The notes below the pieces were generated by a model. That model had not been told where the DNA came from and did no database searches. It was given only the letters and a program-made list of their open reading frames with translations. 64,000 bases of DNA from Apostichopus japonicus (lineage: Eukaryota; Echinodermata; Holothuroidea; Aspidochirotida; Stichopodidae), in contig NC_092574.1 in assembly GCF_037975245.1 (NCBI RefSeq), positions 11,619,213 to 11,683,212 of the forward strand, written 5' to 3'. Within the stretch, counting starts at the first letter, position 1. The number at the start of each line of letters is the position of its first letter. Below, piece by piece: positions 12,933-21,960 of the stretch. A program made the position numbers and the translations under genes.

Positions 12933-15900
12933 ATAAATATATCCAGAGGACAAGAAATTCGGGCAAAAGTCCTGAAAAATTCGGGCAGCCTAAGAGGAGA
13001 AAAAAAAATATATATTTTTTTTTTCTCCTTTTCGGCTGCCCGAATTTTTCAAGCCTTTTGCCCGAATTTCTTGTCCTCTGGAAATTTGGGGGGGCAGTCT
13101 GCCCCCCTGCCCCCCGCCTCGTACGCCTATGACTCTATTTATGCCTATTTATGGGGACCTTTTGGGCGTAATACTGCTGCCTCCTTTTTGTCTGGTAGCT
13201 TGCCCCCCATATACATGCCTTGATGTTTTGCTAGTGGAGATTCCTTGTATCCCGTTCAAAACTGACTACTTAAATCTTTAATGCCTGTCACCACCCTCCC
13301 CTCACCCATTTCCCAACTGTTTTTCGGTAATTACAAGCACATGTATAAGATGATGCTACCTTTAGATGGAGATGTATTCTGCAGAATCCTGCCTTTGTAT
13401 TTTTACTGCAGTTGGTTGGGGAACAGCTTGTAGTGAAAATTGGGAAAGAAAATAACAAGGAAGTTATGAAAGTTCATTTAAGAAAGCAGTTTGATTTTTT
13501 TGAAAGCATGTGCACCTGTCACAAGCGTTTCCTCTTGTAACAAAAATTGCAGCCCTACCACCAAAAATGGCAAAATATAAGGATGTCATTTACTGTGCAA
13601 CATATGTGCTATGACTCTGAGTATGAAGATAGAAGGGAGCACATTATTGGGCAAAATGACATGTAAACATCTGATGCTTGTCATTCTGGATTCTTCATGA
13701 TGTACCACTGATCAAATGCTTCAGTAAGCCCTAGCCTACGCCTAACTTTATCGTCGCCATACCTTATTTAGGGCCTAACTAACTGAACGAAATTATAAGA
13801 ATTAGCCTACTGTAAGTTAGTAATAATACTAAGTTAGTCCTTGTAGTAGGCCTAGGCCAGAAAATACGCTTACTCTTTTCCGATCCAGCTTCGCAACTAC
13901 TGGTCTACTTGTTTCTATATCTCCTCGAGATTTGAAGATACTTTCTCCAAATAGAGAAGGAACGGCATTGTCTTGTAGACGACGAGCTGTTGGTGTTCCA
14001 AATCCAAGTTGCGCGGAAAGGCGATAGGAAACGAAACTTTAACTAGTGAAGTGCGCACTGCACACATAAGATTCGCTCGAAGGTCCAAGCCAATCTTTCT
14101 TAGGCAGCTAGGCTGGCTGAGTGCACTGGTACTAAGGTATCGCTGTATACAGTGTTTGACGAACAGGAAACTTTCTTGTACTGTTGTGCACCCATTCTCA
14201 TATGATATTTTGTTTACTGTCCGTGACATATTGTTTACGGCTTTGATCTCTGTTAGCATATTAGGCCTACTTAGTTTTGGTAACATTGGCGGTTCCCCCG
14301 TGACGTCATTATCTTACGGAATTAGCTTGGTTATTAACTTACTTAAAACAGCAAAGAAACAATAGTGGAGCTCCAAATTTGGAGTATAGGGTTTTGATAT
14401 GGAGCTTCTCAATTTGTGCAAGTTTGAAGGGAATCTATTACGTGTCACTTGACCTTTAAGAAGTAAAGACACAAAGCATGATCTGTAGCTGTGATATAGA
14501 AAGCAAGTTACAGGTGATCAGCATCTGGATACTTACATGTGAGGCAGAGTACCAGAGTGTTGGCAGGTATGGTACTTCAACTGATGATGCTTCTTAAATG
14601 CTTTCCCACAATCTGGCCAAGTACACTGTTAAATAACACAAACAGGGTTGAACAGGGTTACAGATACGTAGCAACTACTGTAACTGGTTGCTAATGGGTA
14701 ACCCGAGTAAGTATCCTGTTCTGTCCACGTGAAATTTATGATGACGGTAGCCGGATCTTCAAATCGACACAAAGTTTGGATAATCTCGATCACGCTGTGC
14801 AGATGTACTGTTAGAAACTTTCTATGTCACCTTGTTACAACTTTTAATACAAAAAGGAGAGCAAAATGATACCTGCCTTGGAATTGTTGGCAGCTGCTAT
14901 ACCTCATCATGTATTACCTGCATGCGATAAACCATATACTGTGCAGTGCTTGTGTAGTCACATCTGACTGTGATAGGCTGTTACTACTTACGTTATGGTA
15001 TTCTTAGATACAAGCACATTGAAAACATTTCACAATCAAGTCAATTTCTTATTATTATTGGCATCTATTTTTTTTATTGTAATTATTTTCATAACAAATA
15101 TAAGAATACTGTAAATGAAAATTTCATGGTTGCTTGTGTCATTATTTGACTTTAATCTTTAGACGAACTTTGATATCCATCGAAACTTGGAGGAAATCTA
15201 CACATTTTGACCAAATGCAGAGATATGTACCTTAAACTGCCTCTCCTGGTGAACCCTTTTCACATGTCGTTTCAAGCTTTCATTGGCAGCAAACTGCATC
15301 GTACAACCTTCTTCCTGACATCTGAAAATAAAAAGTGTTAAAAAATTTAGTTTAAGTGGCTGTTTACAGTAACACATAGCTTTACTAAATCTCTATTACA
15401 AATTACGTTTGATAAAGGATATTTGGACCAAACTGTCACTTTTGGCTTCTGAGATAGAGACACATGTGTGATGGAAATCTAACCATCCCCTAACCCCCCA
15501 CCACCACCACCACCCACCACCACCAAACCAACAGATAAGACACATGTTAAAGCATGATATTTAACACTTGAAGCAACCACTTCCTTGGTGGAATTATCAA
15601 TCACAAGCATCTTTATCATTTATGGTCAAGATTAATGCTCAAGGCTGGTTCGCTGCCCCATTAATTTTTGACCACCTGACTCTACTTGAGAATAAAGGCA
15701 AAAACCACAGACCTTCTTGGATATTTTTTAATTGTTAGACTTAAATGTCAACTTTAAACTTTTAAGTTTGATATTATTCTCAAACATTTTTCCAATATTT
15801 TAAACTTCATTCATAATTTTATTTGTTAGACTTAGTAACAAATTTTTTACTTTCAATTCTAAATGACTCATGTCAGTAATTTAGGAACTTTGTGGAATAA

Positions 15901-18060
15901 ACCTCTTTCTAAAAACCTGAGTGACAAGCCACCTCAAACCAGAAAATTTCTTGAACTTACTCAAAGTCCTTAGAGGCTGAATGGCTCTTCATATGTCTTT
16001 GAAGATGACTTTTTCTACTAAAGCTCTTGTAACAATCTTCAACTGTACAGGCAAATGGTTTCTTTAATAAAGAAATAATAACACAAAGAGAAAAAGCTTT
16101 AGTAGGATCCTCAGACATATTAGGCAAAATTACTCAAAACAGTCTGTATTTTTGTAGTCTTTCTTAGTACATTACCAACAAATCAGTTCAACATATTACT
16201 GAAAACCTCTCAAAGTACTCAGGTCCTTTCTCATCCTCGTGTAGGTATTTCCATACTCATGCTCGGAACTTGGTACTCATACTCATAGCAAGCAAATTTC
16301 AAGAACTTGTTTTATTGTAGTTTTGTACTCGCTCTCGTTCTCATGCTGTTGCATTCACACCACGATACATCTAATATAAAGGTGCACAACATTTTCTTTT
16401 ACATCTATCAGGACATGTGTCCCAACTTGCAACTTGCAACAGACATGTCCTGCTCGAAATTATACTTTTGGCCAGTTAGTATCACTTCTGAGATTAAATG
16501 ATAGGAATATAATAAACTTTAAAAACCATGTAGAACTTTGTAAAAAGAATTTTTGCAATGTTACTTAAGGTGTTGCCTCATGAATAATTGCACAGCACAT
16601 TTAATTAAATGATCTTACCATTTAGGGTTCTATAATAGCAGGCATTAGGAAACTGTTGAATCATATGCTCGACAACCATGTTGTCATTTCTGCTAGCAAT
16701 GTAGAAATAACCGGTTGGTTGATGCCTGTTGTATTATGTTATGTATCACTCTTAATTGTTACAGTTGCTTTTAGCATTACTGCCCTCTATTTATAAGAAC
16801 TAAATTTCTGTAACAATCAAAAGCGATATATTTGTCATAATACAACATTGCCAACTTCCAACAGCACCAATGTGTTATTGAAACATTCAATTTCAATTTC
16901 TAAAAGCTTATAGGTGGTGTATTATCTTTTGATATCTGTCTTACAACCAAGATTTCATCACATTCCACAGGTCTAGTACAAAAGCAGTGTTAAAATAGAA
17001 AAAAGGAAAGACATTTGCGTATAAATCGAACAAGCACAACAAAGAAACAATGTTTGATATGAAAAAATTCTTAATCTATAGCAAAAGAAACCTAAAAACA
17101 TCTCATGTTCCGTTAACATCTTACTACAGTTTTAGCTTTTGTTAGCTTTGAATTATACTCACCTCTCCAGTGTGTTTGACCATATGTTCCACCAAACGCC
17201 ATCTTTTCTTGAATGTAGCAACGCATTCTTCATGCGAACACGAAAACATCTTCTTTATGGAGTCTTCTACCGTTAAGGAAAAAGTGGGGGAAAATTCAGA
17301 GACATGCATAATGTTTGAAGGTTGTGTAGCTATGCTTATGTAATTGGTCAAAATTGTAGACATGAAAATGGTTGCTAAACATCAGAGCTCAACTAGCTGC
17401 AGCTAGTGGGGAGTAACTATAGAATCCCACCACTATCGGAACACATCTATTGAAAATGAGGCTCAGTGACGCCACTAGCCTTTGGTTTTATTTTATTATT
17501 TTATTTTGAAAACGACAGGCAGCATGTATGGAGATTATGTTGACTGTATGTAGGCCTACAGATATACTACAAAAATATATCAAATTCTACTGAGCCTCCA
17601 TCCTGATGTGACGAATTCACAGGTTGTGATAGAACATAGTTTATCTTATGTCTGCCACACAGCCACTGTACCTTCAAAGGGAAAGTGAGGTTTCAGATAG
17701 GTTGGTTCTACTTTGTATCACATTGTGGGTTCCATTATGGAGCACATAATACTTTGTACTTGAAAATTATACTCATTGTTGAATGATTATCTCCAATATC
17801 CTATGTAGGCCCTAACGCTCATCTATGGTAGCTTTTGCAAGTGTAATACCACCCTGTAATTTGTGAATCTAGCTTTATTGGGCTAGGCTAGCCTAGGCCC
17901 TACATTTTAATGTTTTCAAAAAATAAATAAAATATGATGTGCACGTTGTCCTGCTTTTTAGTCACGGCAACTTACTAGATGACCGCAACTCAGTCGCATC
18001 GCTTCTACTTGTCGTGTATGATTCGCGTCCCTCTCTTGTAATCTTAAAATTAAGGAACAT
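3249..18060 (-). CDS. GTF3A: Transcription factor IIIA (5' part, zinc fingers 1-7, partial at left edge)
   Basis: Binds the 5S rRNA gene internal control region and 5S RNA, recruiting the RNA polymerase III machinery. Exons, minus strand: 18060-17976 (start ATG 18060), 17266-17163, 16061-15961, 15321-15231, 14625-14537, 5235-5162, 4307-4221, 3295-3249. All junctions are GT/AG and phases agree throughout. The product has consecutive C2H2 fingers: finger 1 CSHEEC..H..H followed by HTGE; finger 4 with FKKHHQLKYHTCQH; finger 5 with PSKLKAHKKTHEGY; an atypical finger 6; and finger 7 starting CEKCGKVF. The FKKHxQLKxHxCQH and PSKLKxHxKxHEGY blocks are hallmark TFIIIA sequences and the finger order matches vertebrate TFIIIA. 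The gene is cut at finger 7. Intron 5 (14536-5236) is enlarged by nested transposons. The first exon (28 codons without a finger) rests on phase and an in-frame ATG only, so the start is less certain than the fingers. Confidence 0.93.
4462..4931. mobile_element. Non-autonomous DNA transposon, CAGGGATGTGCCC ends
   Basis: Ends are inverted copies: CAGAGATGTGCCCAGGATT on the left, and CAGGGATGTGCCCATACTG reading inward from the right. G-rich and C-rich tracts lie just inside the ends. No clear target duplication is seen. A second copy of the left end begins at 63944 at the other edge of the window, so this is a dispersed family. It lies in the GTF3A intron between exons 6 and 7. Confidence 0.65.
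5495..5911. mobile_element. hAT-type non-autonomous element with 8-bp TSD
   Basis: A perfect 8-bp target duplication TCGACACC flanks the element (5487-5494 and 5912-5919). The ends share CAGTGG: CAGTGGTCACCC on the left and CAGTGGCGGAGC read inward from the right. Long C and G homopolymers lie inside the ends. It also carries the GCGGAGCGCCACC/GGTTGGCGCGGAGCG core (5806-5849, minus orientation) shared with two other elements in the window. It has no transposase. It lies in GTF3A intron 5. Confidence 0.85.
6125..6451 (-). repeat. tRNA-derived SINE-like repeat
   Basis: Read on the minus strand, 6451-6387 looks like a tRNA head: GGACTGGATAGCTCAGTTGG (A box) and GGGTTCGAATAATT (B box) at tRNA-like spacing. 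A more decayed second head-like block is at 6163-6125, also preceded by a CCATTAAGGG-type leader. The acceptor stem does not pair, so this is not a functional tRNA gene. I read it as one composite or two tandem SINE copies; outer borders are uncertain. Confidence 0.5.
7459..9100 (+). pseudogene. P2X7 receptor C-terminal (ballast-like) domain gene, broken
   Basis: Exons: 7459-7580 (ATG 7459), 8181-8406, 8944-9100 (stop 9098), with GT/AG borders. Exon 1 encodes an acidic leader with FPYMFEPETSEEEAGSD. Exon 2 continues W-C-H-C-G-Q-C, then MPTPRECRCC, then ACITLHPG. Exon 3 reads KYRHTAYRQLVRMCW followed by VVLPSCSVRRIRAAFPS. These are the zinc-cysteine and arginine-rich blocks of the cytoplasmic P2X7 C-terminal domain, which in invertebrates also occurs in proteins lacking the channel. 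No P2X transmembrane or extracellular part is present. Exon 2 is damaged: after about 8300 the similarity changes frame, a tryptophan position reads TGA near 8330, and a second frame change follows near 8350. The gene lies wholly inside the TTAA element, so it is likely transposon cargo or a captured domain. It was probably translated once but is not intact now. Confidence 0.75.
9859..10034 (-). pseudogene. Putative last exon of the element's minus-strand gene
   Basis: Read on the minus strand, a splice-acceptor-like sequence (pyrimidine-rich, ending ...TTCTACAG) at 10035 precedes an open frame through WELFDCLHNFCRSGTLGEEC and RKEPPPLASS to RFQKLC and a stop at 9859. The composition, with several Cys and a basic tail, looks coding, but I do not recognise the family. 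It lies downstream of the THAP and acidic exons on the same strand, so it may be the 3' end of the transposase. Phase with the neighbouring candidate exon near 10090 does not agree, so the join is unproven. Confidence 0.35.
10746..10983 (-). pseudogene. Putative internal acidic exon of the THAP-type gene
   Basis: On the minus strand a segment with acceptor TTTTCAG and donor AAG|GTAATT is open for about 79 codons. It is rich in Pro, Ser, Asp and Glu (for example SPDYTPSVHSSDESEHDKDD). Such acidic Ser-rich linkers commonly follow a DNA-binding domain in transposases. It lies between the THAP exon (13874-14107) and the putative terminal exon (9859-10034). Assignment to the same gene is inferred from strand and position only. 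Confidence 0.4.
12082..12720. mobile_element. Nested hAT-type element with 8-bp TSD
   Basis: A perfect duplication GTCCAGGT lies at 12074-12081 and 12721-12728. Ends are CAAGGGCGGCAGAAGC on the left and CAAGGGCGGCGGAACC read inward from the right. G and C homopolymers lie inside both ends. The shared core (12496-12540) is present. This is the innermost and therefore youngest of three nested insertions. Confidence 0.88.
12941..13081. repeat. Long perfect hairpin (inverted repeat, arms about 65 bp)
   Basis: The left arm starts CCAGAGGACAAGAAATTCGG and the right arm ends CCGAATTTCTTGTCCTCTGG. The arms stay complementary nearly to the centre, an A/T-rich loop around 13011. It is preceded by an interrupted TA microsatellite. 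It belongs to the outer hAT-type element. Confidence 0.8.
13874..14107 (-). pseudogene. THAP-domain exon of a broken transposase
   Basis: Minus strand: acceptor ...CCAGCCTAG at 14108, donor AGA|GTAAGC after 13874, exactly 78 codons in one frame. The frame reads PKKDWLGPSSESYVCSAHFT, then an in-frame TAA, then SFVSYRLSAQLGF, later AVPSLF. W..P, C-x2-H-F and AVPSLF are diagnostic of the second half of a THAP zinc domain (C2CH, ending AVPTIF-like), a DNA-binding module of P-element, Kolobok and related transposases. The TAA breaks it. The first THAP exon (the C-x2-4-C part) should lie between 14107 and 14455, but I could not recognise it. It sits just inside the right end of the TTAA element, as expected for the start of its transposase. 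Confidence 0.65.
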
Positions 18061-18382
18061 TCATACGGTAGGTGGATAGAACTATCGAAATTCACTTACG
18101 CGTAATGTTCAATAAACGTTAGGATAATAGGTTGATATGATACGTTAGCTTCGGCCTAGCCTGTACTTGGCAGTTGCACGAAATACATGTAGTTGCTATT
18201 TTCTGCGTAGGTTTTTCTGTTGTATGACCACTTTCTAACTTTATTTTAGTGCCCACCGATCTTTGCGACTCTTTATTTTTGGCTAGTTTTCATCCTTTCC
18301 GAACGATCTGGGATTAGGATAAGTATCAATGTATCTCGATGGTTCAATGTGTAACTGTCAATCCAGTAGCTAGGCTTAGTAT
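18061..18382. promoter_or_regulatory. Likely 5' region of GTF3A
   Basis: These 320 bases lie between the proposed GTF3A start codon and the foldback element. I see no clear TATA box or other defined motif. Assigning promoter function is by position only, and the foldback element would crowd it to about 0.3 kb. Confidence 0.3.
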
Positions 18383-19849
18383 ACCGGTGTGAAGTTAGAT
18401 ACTTATTCCCCCGTTCCTCGTTCGACATTCGCGAATGAGTAACTGCTACCGATTCAGTTACGTATTCGACAATGGTATCGACGTAACACCTCTGGCATGA
18501 CGAAAGCTTTCTTACAAGATGTTCAACATTTGGTCGTGGAAAGAGGTTAATCTATGGTTCATATACTCTAATGAATATTTAGAAGGATACCGTAATGCAT
18601 CTTTTCCTGTCCGAATAGTTCTTGACCAACTAAAATGACCACTACTTCATCAGTTTCTAAATTAATGTAACGGGACCTGAAAAAAATCACTCTAGGCCAT
18701 AATCAAACTAGCACGCCTTGGACCACCTAACCAATGGGTCATAGGAATTCTTAACACATTGTAGAAGTATACCATAATGCGTCTTGACCGGTCCAAAGCG
18801 TGCTTGACCAATTAAAATGACCACTAAATCAACAATTTTTTAAATAAATGTAACAGGAACTGAAATAAAAACATTTGGGCCCTAATCAAAACCAGCACGC
18901 CTTGGATCACCCAACCAATGGGTCGTATGAACTCTTAAGTCATTGTAGAAGGGCACCACAATGCGTCTTGCCCCGTCCAAAGAGGGCTTGACCATTTTAA
19001 ATAACCACTAAATCATTTACTTCTTTCATGAGTGCAACAGGACCATAATAATAATAAAAATAATAATAATACACAGTTCTTATAAAGCGCAAATACACAC
19101 TTAAGTCTCAGTGCGCTGATTATTATTAACCCCTGGTCATTGGTAACTTGTCACACCCACACACCAAAGTGTGCACAATTCAGTCAATCTCTCCTGGGAC
19201 ACGACAGTGCACCACAACCACGTGTCCCCCGGGGGACTTCCCATAGGGTGCAGCCACAACCTTAGCTAAGAGTCTTTGGACCGGGCAAGACACATTATGT
19301 TACCCTTCTACAATGTCCTTAGACTTCCTATGATCCATTGGTTGGGCGGTCCAAGGCTTGCTGGTTTTGATTAGGGCCCAAATGTTTTTATTTCAGTTCC
19401 CGTTACATTTATATAAAAAAAATGTTGATTTAATGGTCATTTTAATTGGTCAAGCACTCTTTAGACCGGGCAAGACGCATTATGGTACTCTTCTACAATG
19501 CGTTAAGAATTCATATGACCCATTGGTAAGGTGGTCCAAGGCGTGCTAGTCTTGATTAGGGCCTAAAGTATTTTTGTTACATTAATTTAAGAACTGATGA
19601 AGTACTGGTCATTTTAGTTGGTCAAGAACTATTTGGACCGGGCAAGATGCATTATGGTACCCTTCTACATAGTCATTAGAGTTCATATGACCCATGGCCA
19701 TTGATAAACCCCTTTCCACGACCAAATGTTGAACATCTTGTAAGAAATAAAAGGACCATTGTCGAATACGTAACTGAATAGGTAGCTCAGTTACTCATTC
19801 GCGAATATCGAACGAGGAACGGGGAATAAGTATCTAACTTCACACCGGT
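18383..19849. mobile_element. Foldback (long inverted repeat) element with internal tandem units
   Basis: The left end, ACCGGTGTGAAGTTAGATAC, is the exact reverse complement of the right end, GTATCTAACTTCACACCGGT. Complementarity continues through CCGTTCCTCGTTCGA, ATTCGCGAATGAGTAACT, GTTCAACATTTGGTCGTGGA and onwards, making two arms of about 600 bp. Each arm holds two to three diverged tandem units of about 185 bp with blocks such as GGTCCAAGGCGTGCT and TGACCAATTAAAATGACCAC (in one orientation per arm). The centre (about 19036-19265) is filled by a SINE-like tail. The structure resembles foldback elements such as the sea urchin TU family. No transposase and no clear target duplication are seen. 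Confidence 0.85.
19036..19262 (-). mobile_element. SINE/LINE-tail fragment at the centre of the foldback element
   Basis: Read on the minus strand it ends TGACCAGGGGTTAATAATAA, then GCGCACTGAGAC, then GCGCTTTATAAGAAC and an (ATT)n-type tail. The TGACCAGGGGTAATA and GCGCTTTGAGAC blocks also form the 3' end of the SINE at 25115-25427, so both belong to the same retroposon tail family. The 5' border is approximate. Confidence 0.65.
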
Positions 19850-20451
19850 GCCAAGTAGTAGTATTGAAATAGTTATTTTGCATTCTATGTTACTATTGCC
19901 ACAGTATATGACACAAGCAAAATACTGGACACAACACACCTGATGAAACTGCCAACGCACGTGCGCGCTGGCAAATAGAGCAACGGTATCGATCGTTAGG
20001 TGAACAGGTTTTCCCATAGCTACGGAAACGTAAAGGAATATTACATTGATGACCACTGACCAGGAGTTCCAATACATAACCGGTTTGTATAGTTAGGACT
20101 ACTCATCAAACGTGTAAAAAATGCAAAACACCTTTGCTTTGCTACTCTGTCTTGTGCGTAATGAATTGCAACTGGTCAAAATGATCCGTTTTCTACAGAT
20201 GGTAGGCGCAAGGGGTGGAAAAGGTGGGTAGATGGGGAGGGGGTTGAGGAGACGTCGCCAGAGCAACACCAAATGTCCTACTCCCCATCGGACGGTAACT
20301 GACAGTATGTGGCACTTGCAAGATGTCCATGATATTTACAAATTACAGTTTGAGTAAAAACAACACAATAACAAATTTCTTTTACTGCAACTGTTCCCTT
20401 TCCATTTGACTTTTGAACTGAATGCATTATTCATTCATACATCAGTAGCTG
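19850..20451. other. Intergenic, nothing recognised
   Basis: Spacer between the foldback element and the first hAT-type element. The only open frames are short and lack family resemblance or coding bias that I can see. Confidence 0.5.
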
Positions 20452-20837
20452 CAGGGGGTAGGAAGCTTCCAAAACGTGGGGGTGGGGGGCACGACATCAG
20501 AGGGGCACTTTCTCATTCAATAACCACCACTCGACGCATATTATAAACCATTACACACCGGCCATATCACTAAAATATATATGATGTGTTAGTATGCTAT
20601 CAATACTTCTTTTTGAGATTGTTTATTTTTAACCGTACGGCTACAAAAAGATATGGGATGAAATTTTTTAAATAGCATGTACAGACTTAAAATAAATAAT
20701 TAAAATTTACAAAGGCTGAAGATATCCAAAAGACAGTTCTTCATCAAGGGGCACATTTTATTTGCCTGTAGGGCACATTTTGCAATTTTTCAAGTGTGGG
20801 GGCACGTGCCCCAGTGCCCCCCGGCTCCTACCCCCTG
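20452..20837. mobile_element. hAT-type MITE with 8-bp TSD
   Basis: A perfect duplication AGTAGCTG lies at 20444-20451 and 20838-20845. Ends are CAGGGGGTAGGAAGC on the left and CAGGGGGTAGGAGCC read inward from the right. G-rich and C-rich subterminal tracts with GGGGGCACG are present. It is 386 bp and non-coding. Confidence 0.9.
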
Positions 20838-21229
20838 AGTAGCTGCATAACTAAACGCCTTCAAAAATGAATATGTCTCCATCTGCAAACTTCGTTGAAA
20901 GTCAACCAAAGGGATCCTCTTAAACTTTGCATGGATCTTCATCTGTAATAAGAATTAATGGGTTCCGGGGGTCACAAATTAGCGGCCCTGCAAAAATCAT
21001 GATAAGTGATGGCAATTTAGTCCAAACTATATCATGGCCTTATAGAGACAAACAAAGGCAGCGGCACAACCACGTATACTTCTGATCCCCCAACCCCGCC
21101 ATTGCCATGACAGACAAAGTTGAATCTGAGTACCCTCATTTTTAACAACACTAATTGCACCACTCTCCCGGACGACACAACATATCGCATTCCTCTAATA
21201 CACTGTAGGCCTGCTGCTTGAAACATGCA

Positions 21230-21375
21230 TGGTATGCAGCGGGACGGGATTTGGAAGTGGAAAGTGGGGGGGGGGGGGACATACATATGGATGATATGGT
21301 GGTCTAAGGGGTAGAGGTCCCCCTCTCATTTGAGCAACTTTTGGCTTTTTTAAAGTCCCTAGAGATGTGATATGG
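21230..21375. repeat. Fragment related to the G-tract MITEs
   Basis: A 13-G tract is followed by a GGTCTAAGGGGTAGAGGTCCCCCTC-like stretch and GATATGGTGCAATAT. The same order of blocks occurs inside the element at 21579-21952, so this looks like a broken relative without recognisable ends. Confidence 0.45.
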
Positions 21376-21578
21376 TGCAATATTTATTGTTTATTTCCCA
21401 GTACTAGTTGAATATTTGAAAATGTTATTATACTACCTGCATAAAAGTGTTGCCAGATCAAACGAAATATTAATCGACATAAAAAGTAGCAAATTATTTA
21501 ACACAATAGGTCATTCTTCTATAGCCTGTGTACGTAATGATATTATAAATAAGTATAAATGTATCTCAGAGTTGTCAG

Positions 21579-21952
21579 CAGTGGCGTAGGAAGGTACTTC
21601 TGAGTGGGGGGGGGGGCTGAAGATTGGTGGCCGGCCTGGGGGAGGGGTCTAAGGCGAGGGGGTGTCCCCCTCCCCTGTGGAATTTTTTGCATTTCCAGGT
21701 GGCCTCAGATGCAATTTGGTGCAATATATAGCACACTTCAACACCCACTCCATTTTGTAAACTTAATTTTGTATTTTCACCTGGCCTTAGATGCAATTTG
21801 GTGCTCCAAATGAGATTTTTTTTCTCATTTGGAAATGAAAAAGGGGTTTTCTGACTTGCGAAGCGGGGGGCGGAATGATACTTCCGCCCCTCCACATTTT
21901 TCACTGGGGGGGGGGGCTGGCGCCCCCCAGCCCCCCGGTTCCTACGCCCTTG
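21579..21952. mobile_element. hAT-type MITE with 8-bp TSD
   Basis: A perfect duplication GTTGTCAG lies at 21571-21578 and 21953-21960. Ends are CAGTGGCGTAGGAAGG on the left and CAAGGGCGTAGGAACC read inward from the right. The CAGTGGCGTA start is typical of hAT miniature elements. It contains two copies of a TTAGATGCAATTTGGTGC-like internal block (near 21705 and 21785). It is 374 bp and non-coding. Confidence 0.92.
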
Positions 21953-21960
21953 GTTGTCAG

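Larger units (their letters stand above)
11516..13131. mobile_element. hAT-type non-autonomous element, 1.6 kb, with 8-bp TSD
   Basis: A perfect 8-bp duplication ACTCTATT lies at 11508-11515 and 13132-13139. Termini are CATAGGCGTACGGGACC on the left and CATAGGCGTACGAGGCG read inward from the right. Internal contents: the conserved GCGGAGCGCCACC core (11582-11630), a second complete hAT-type element (12082-12720), a TA-rich microsatellite (about 12898-12940) and a 140-bp hairpin (12941-13081). No transposase frame is seen. It is inserted in the TTAA element, so it is younger than that element. Confidence 0.88.
6806..14455. mobile_element. 7.65-kb TTAA-flanked DNA transposon remnant (Kolobok- or piggyBac-like) inside GTF3A intron 5
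   Basis: The ends are perfect inverted repeats, AGGTCAAGTGACAC on the left and GTGTCACTTGACCT on the right. Each is flanked by TTAA (6802-6805 and 14456-14459). TTAA duplications are known for the piggyBac and Kolobok superfamilies. The minus strand holds remnants of a THAP-domain protein (13874-14107 and probably further exons), which favours Kolobok, whose transposases can carry THAP domains. The plus strand holds a P2X7-C-terminal-like pseudogene (7459-9100). A later hAT-type element (11516-13131) interrupts it. Lesions in both genes mean it is no longer autonomous. The superfamily is inference; the ends and TTAA are seen directly. Confidence 0.75.

Noticed and set aside
14009-14365. 118-codon plus-strand open frame
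   Set aside because: It runs antisense to the THAP exon and into the transposon end; no family resemblance.
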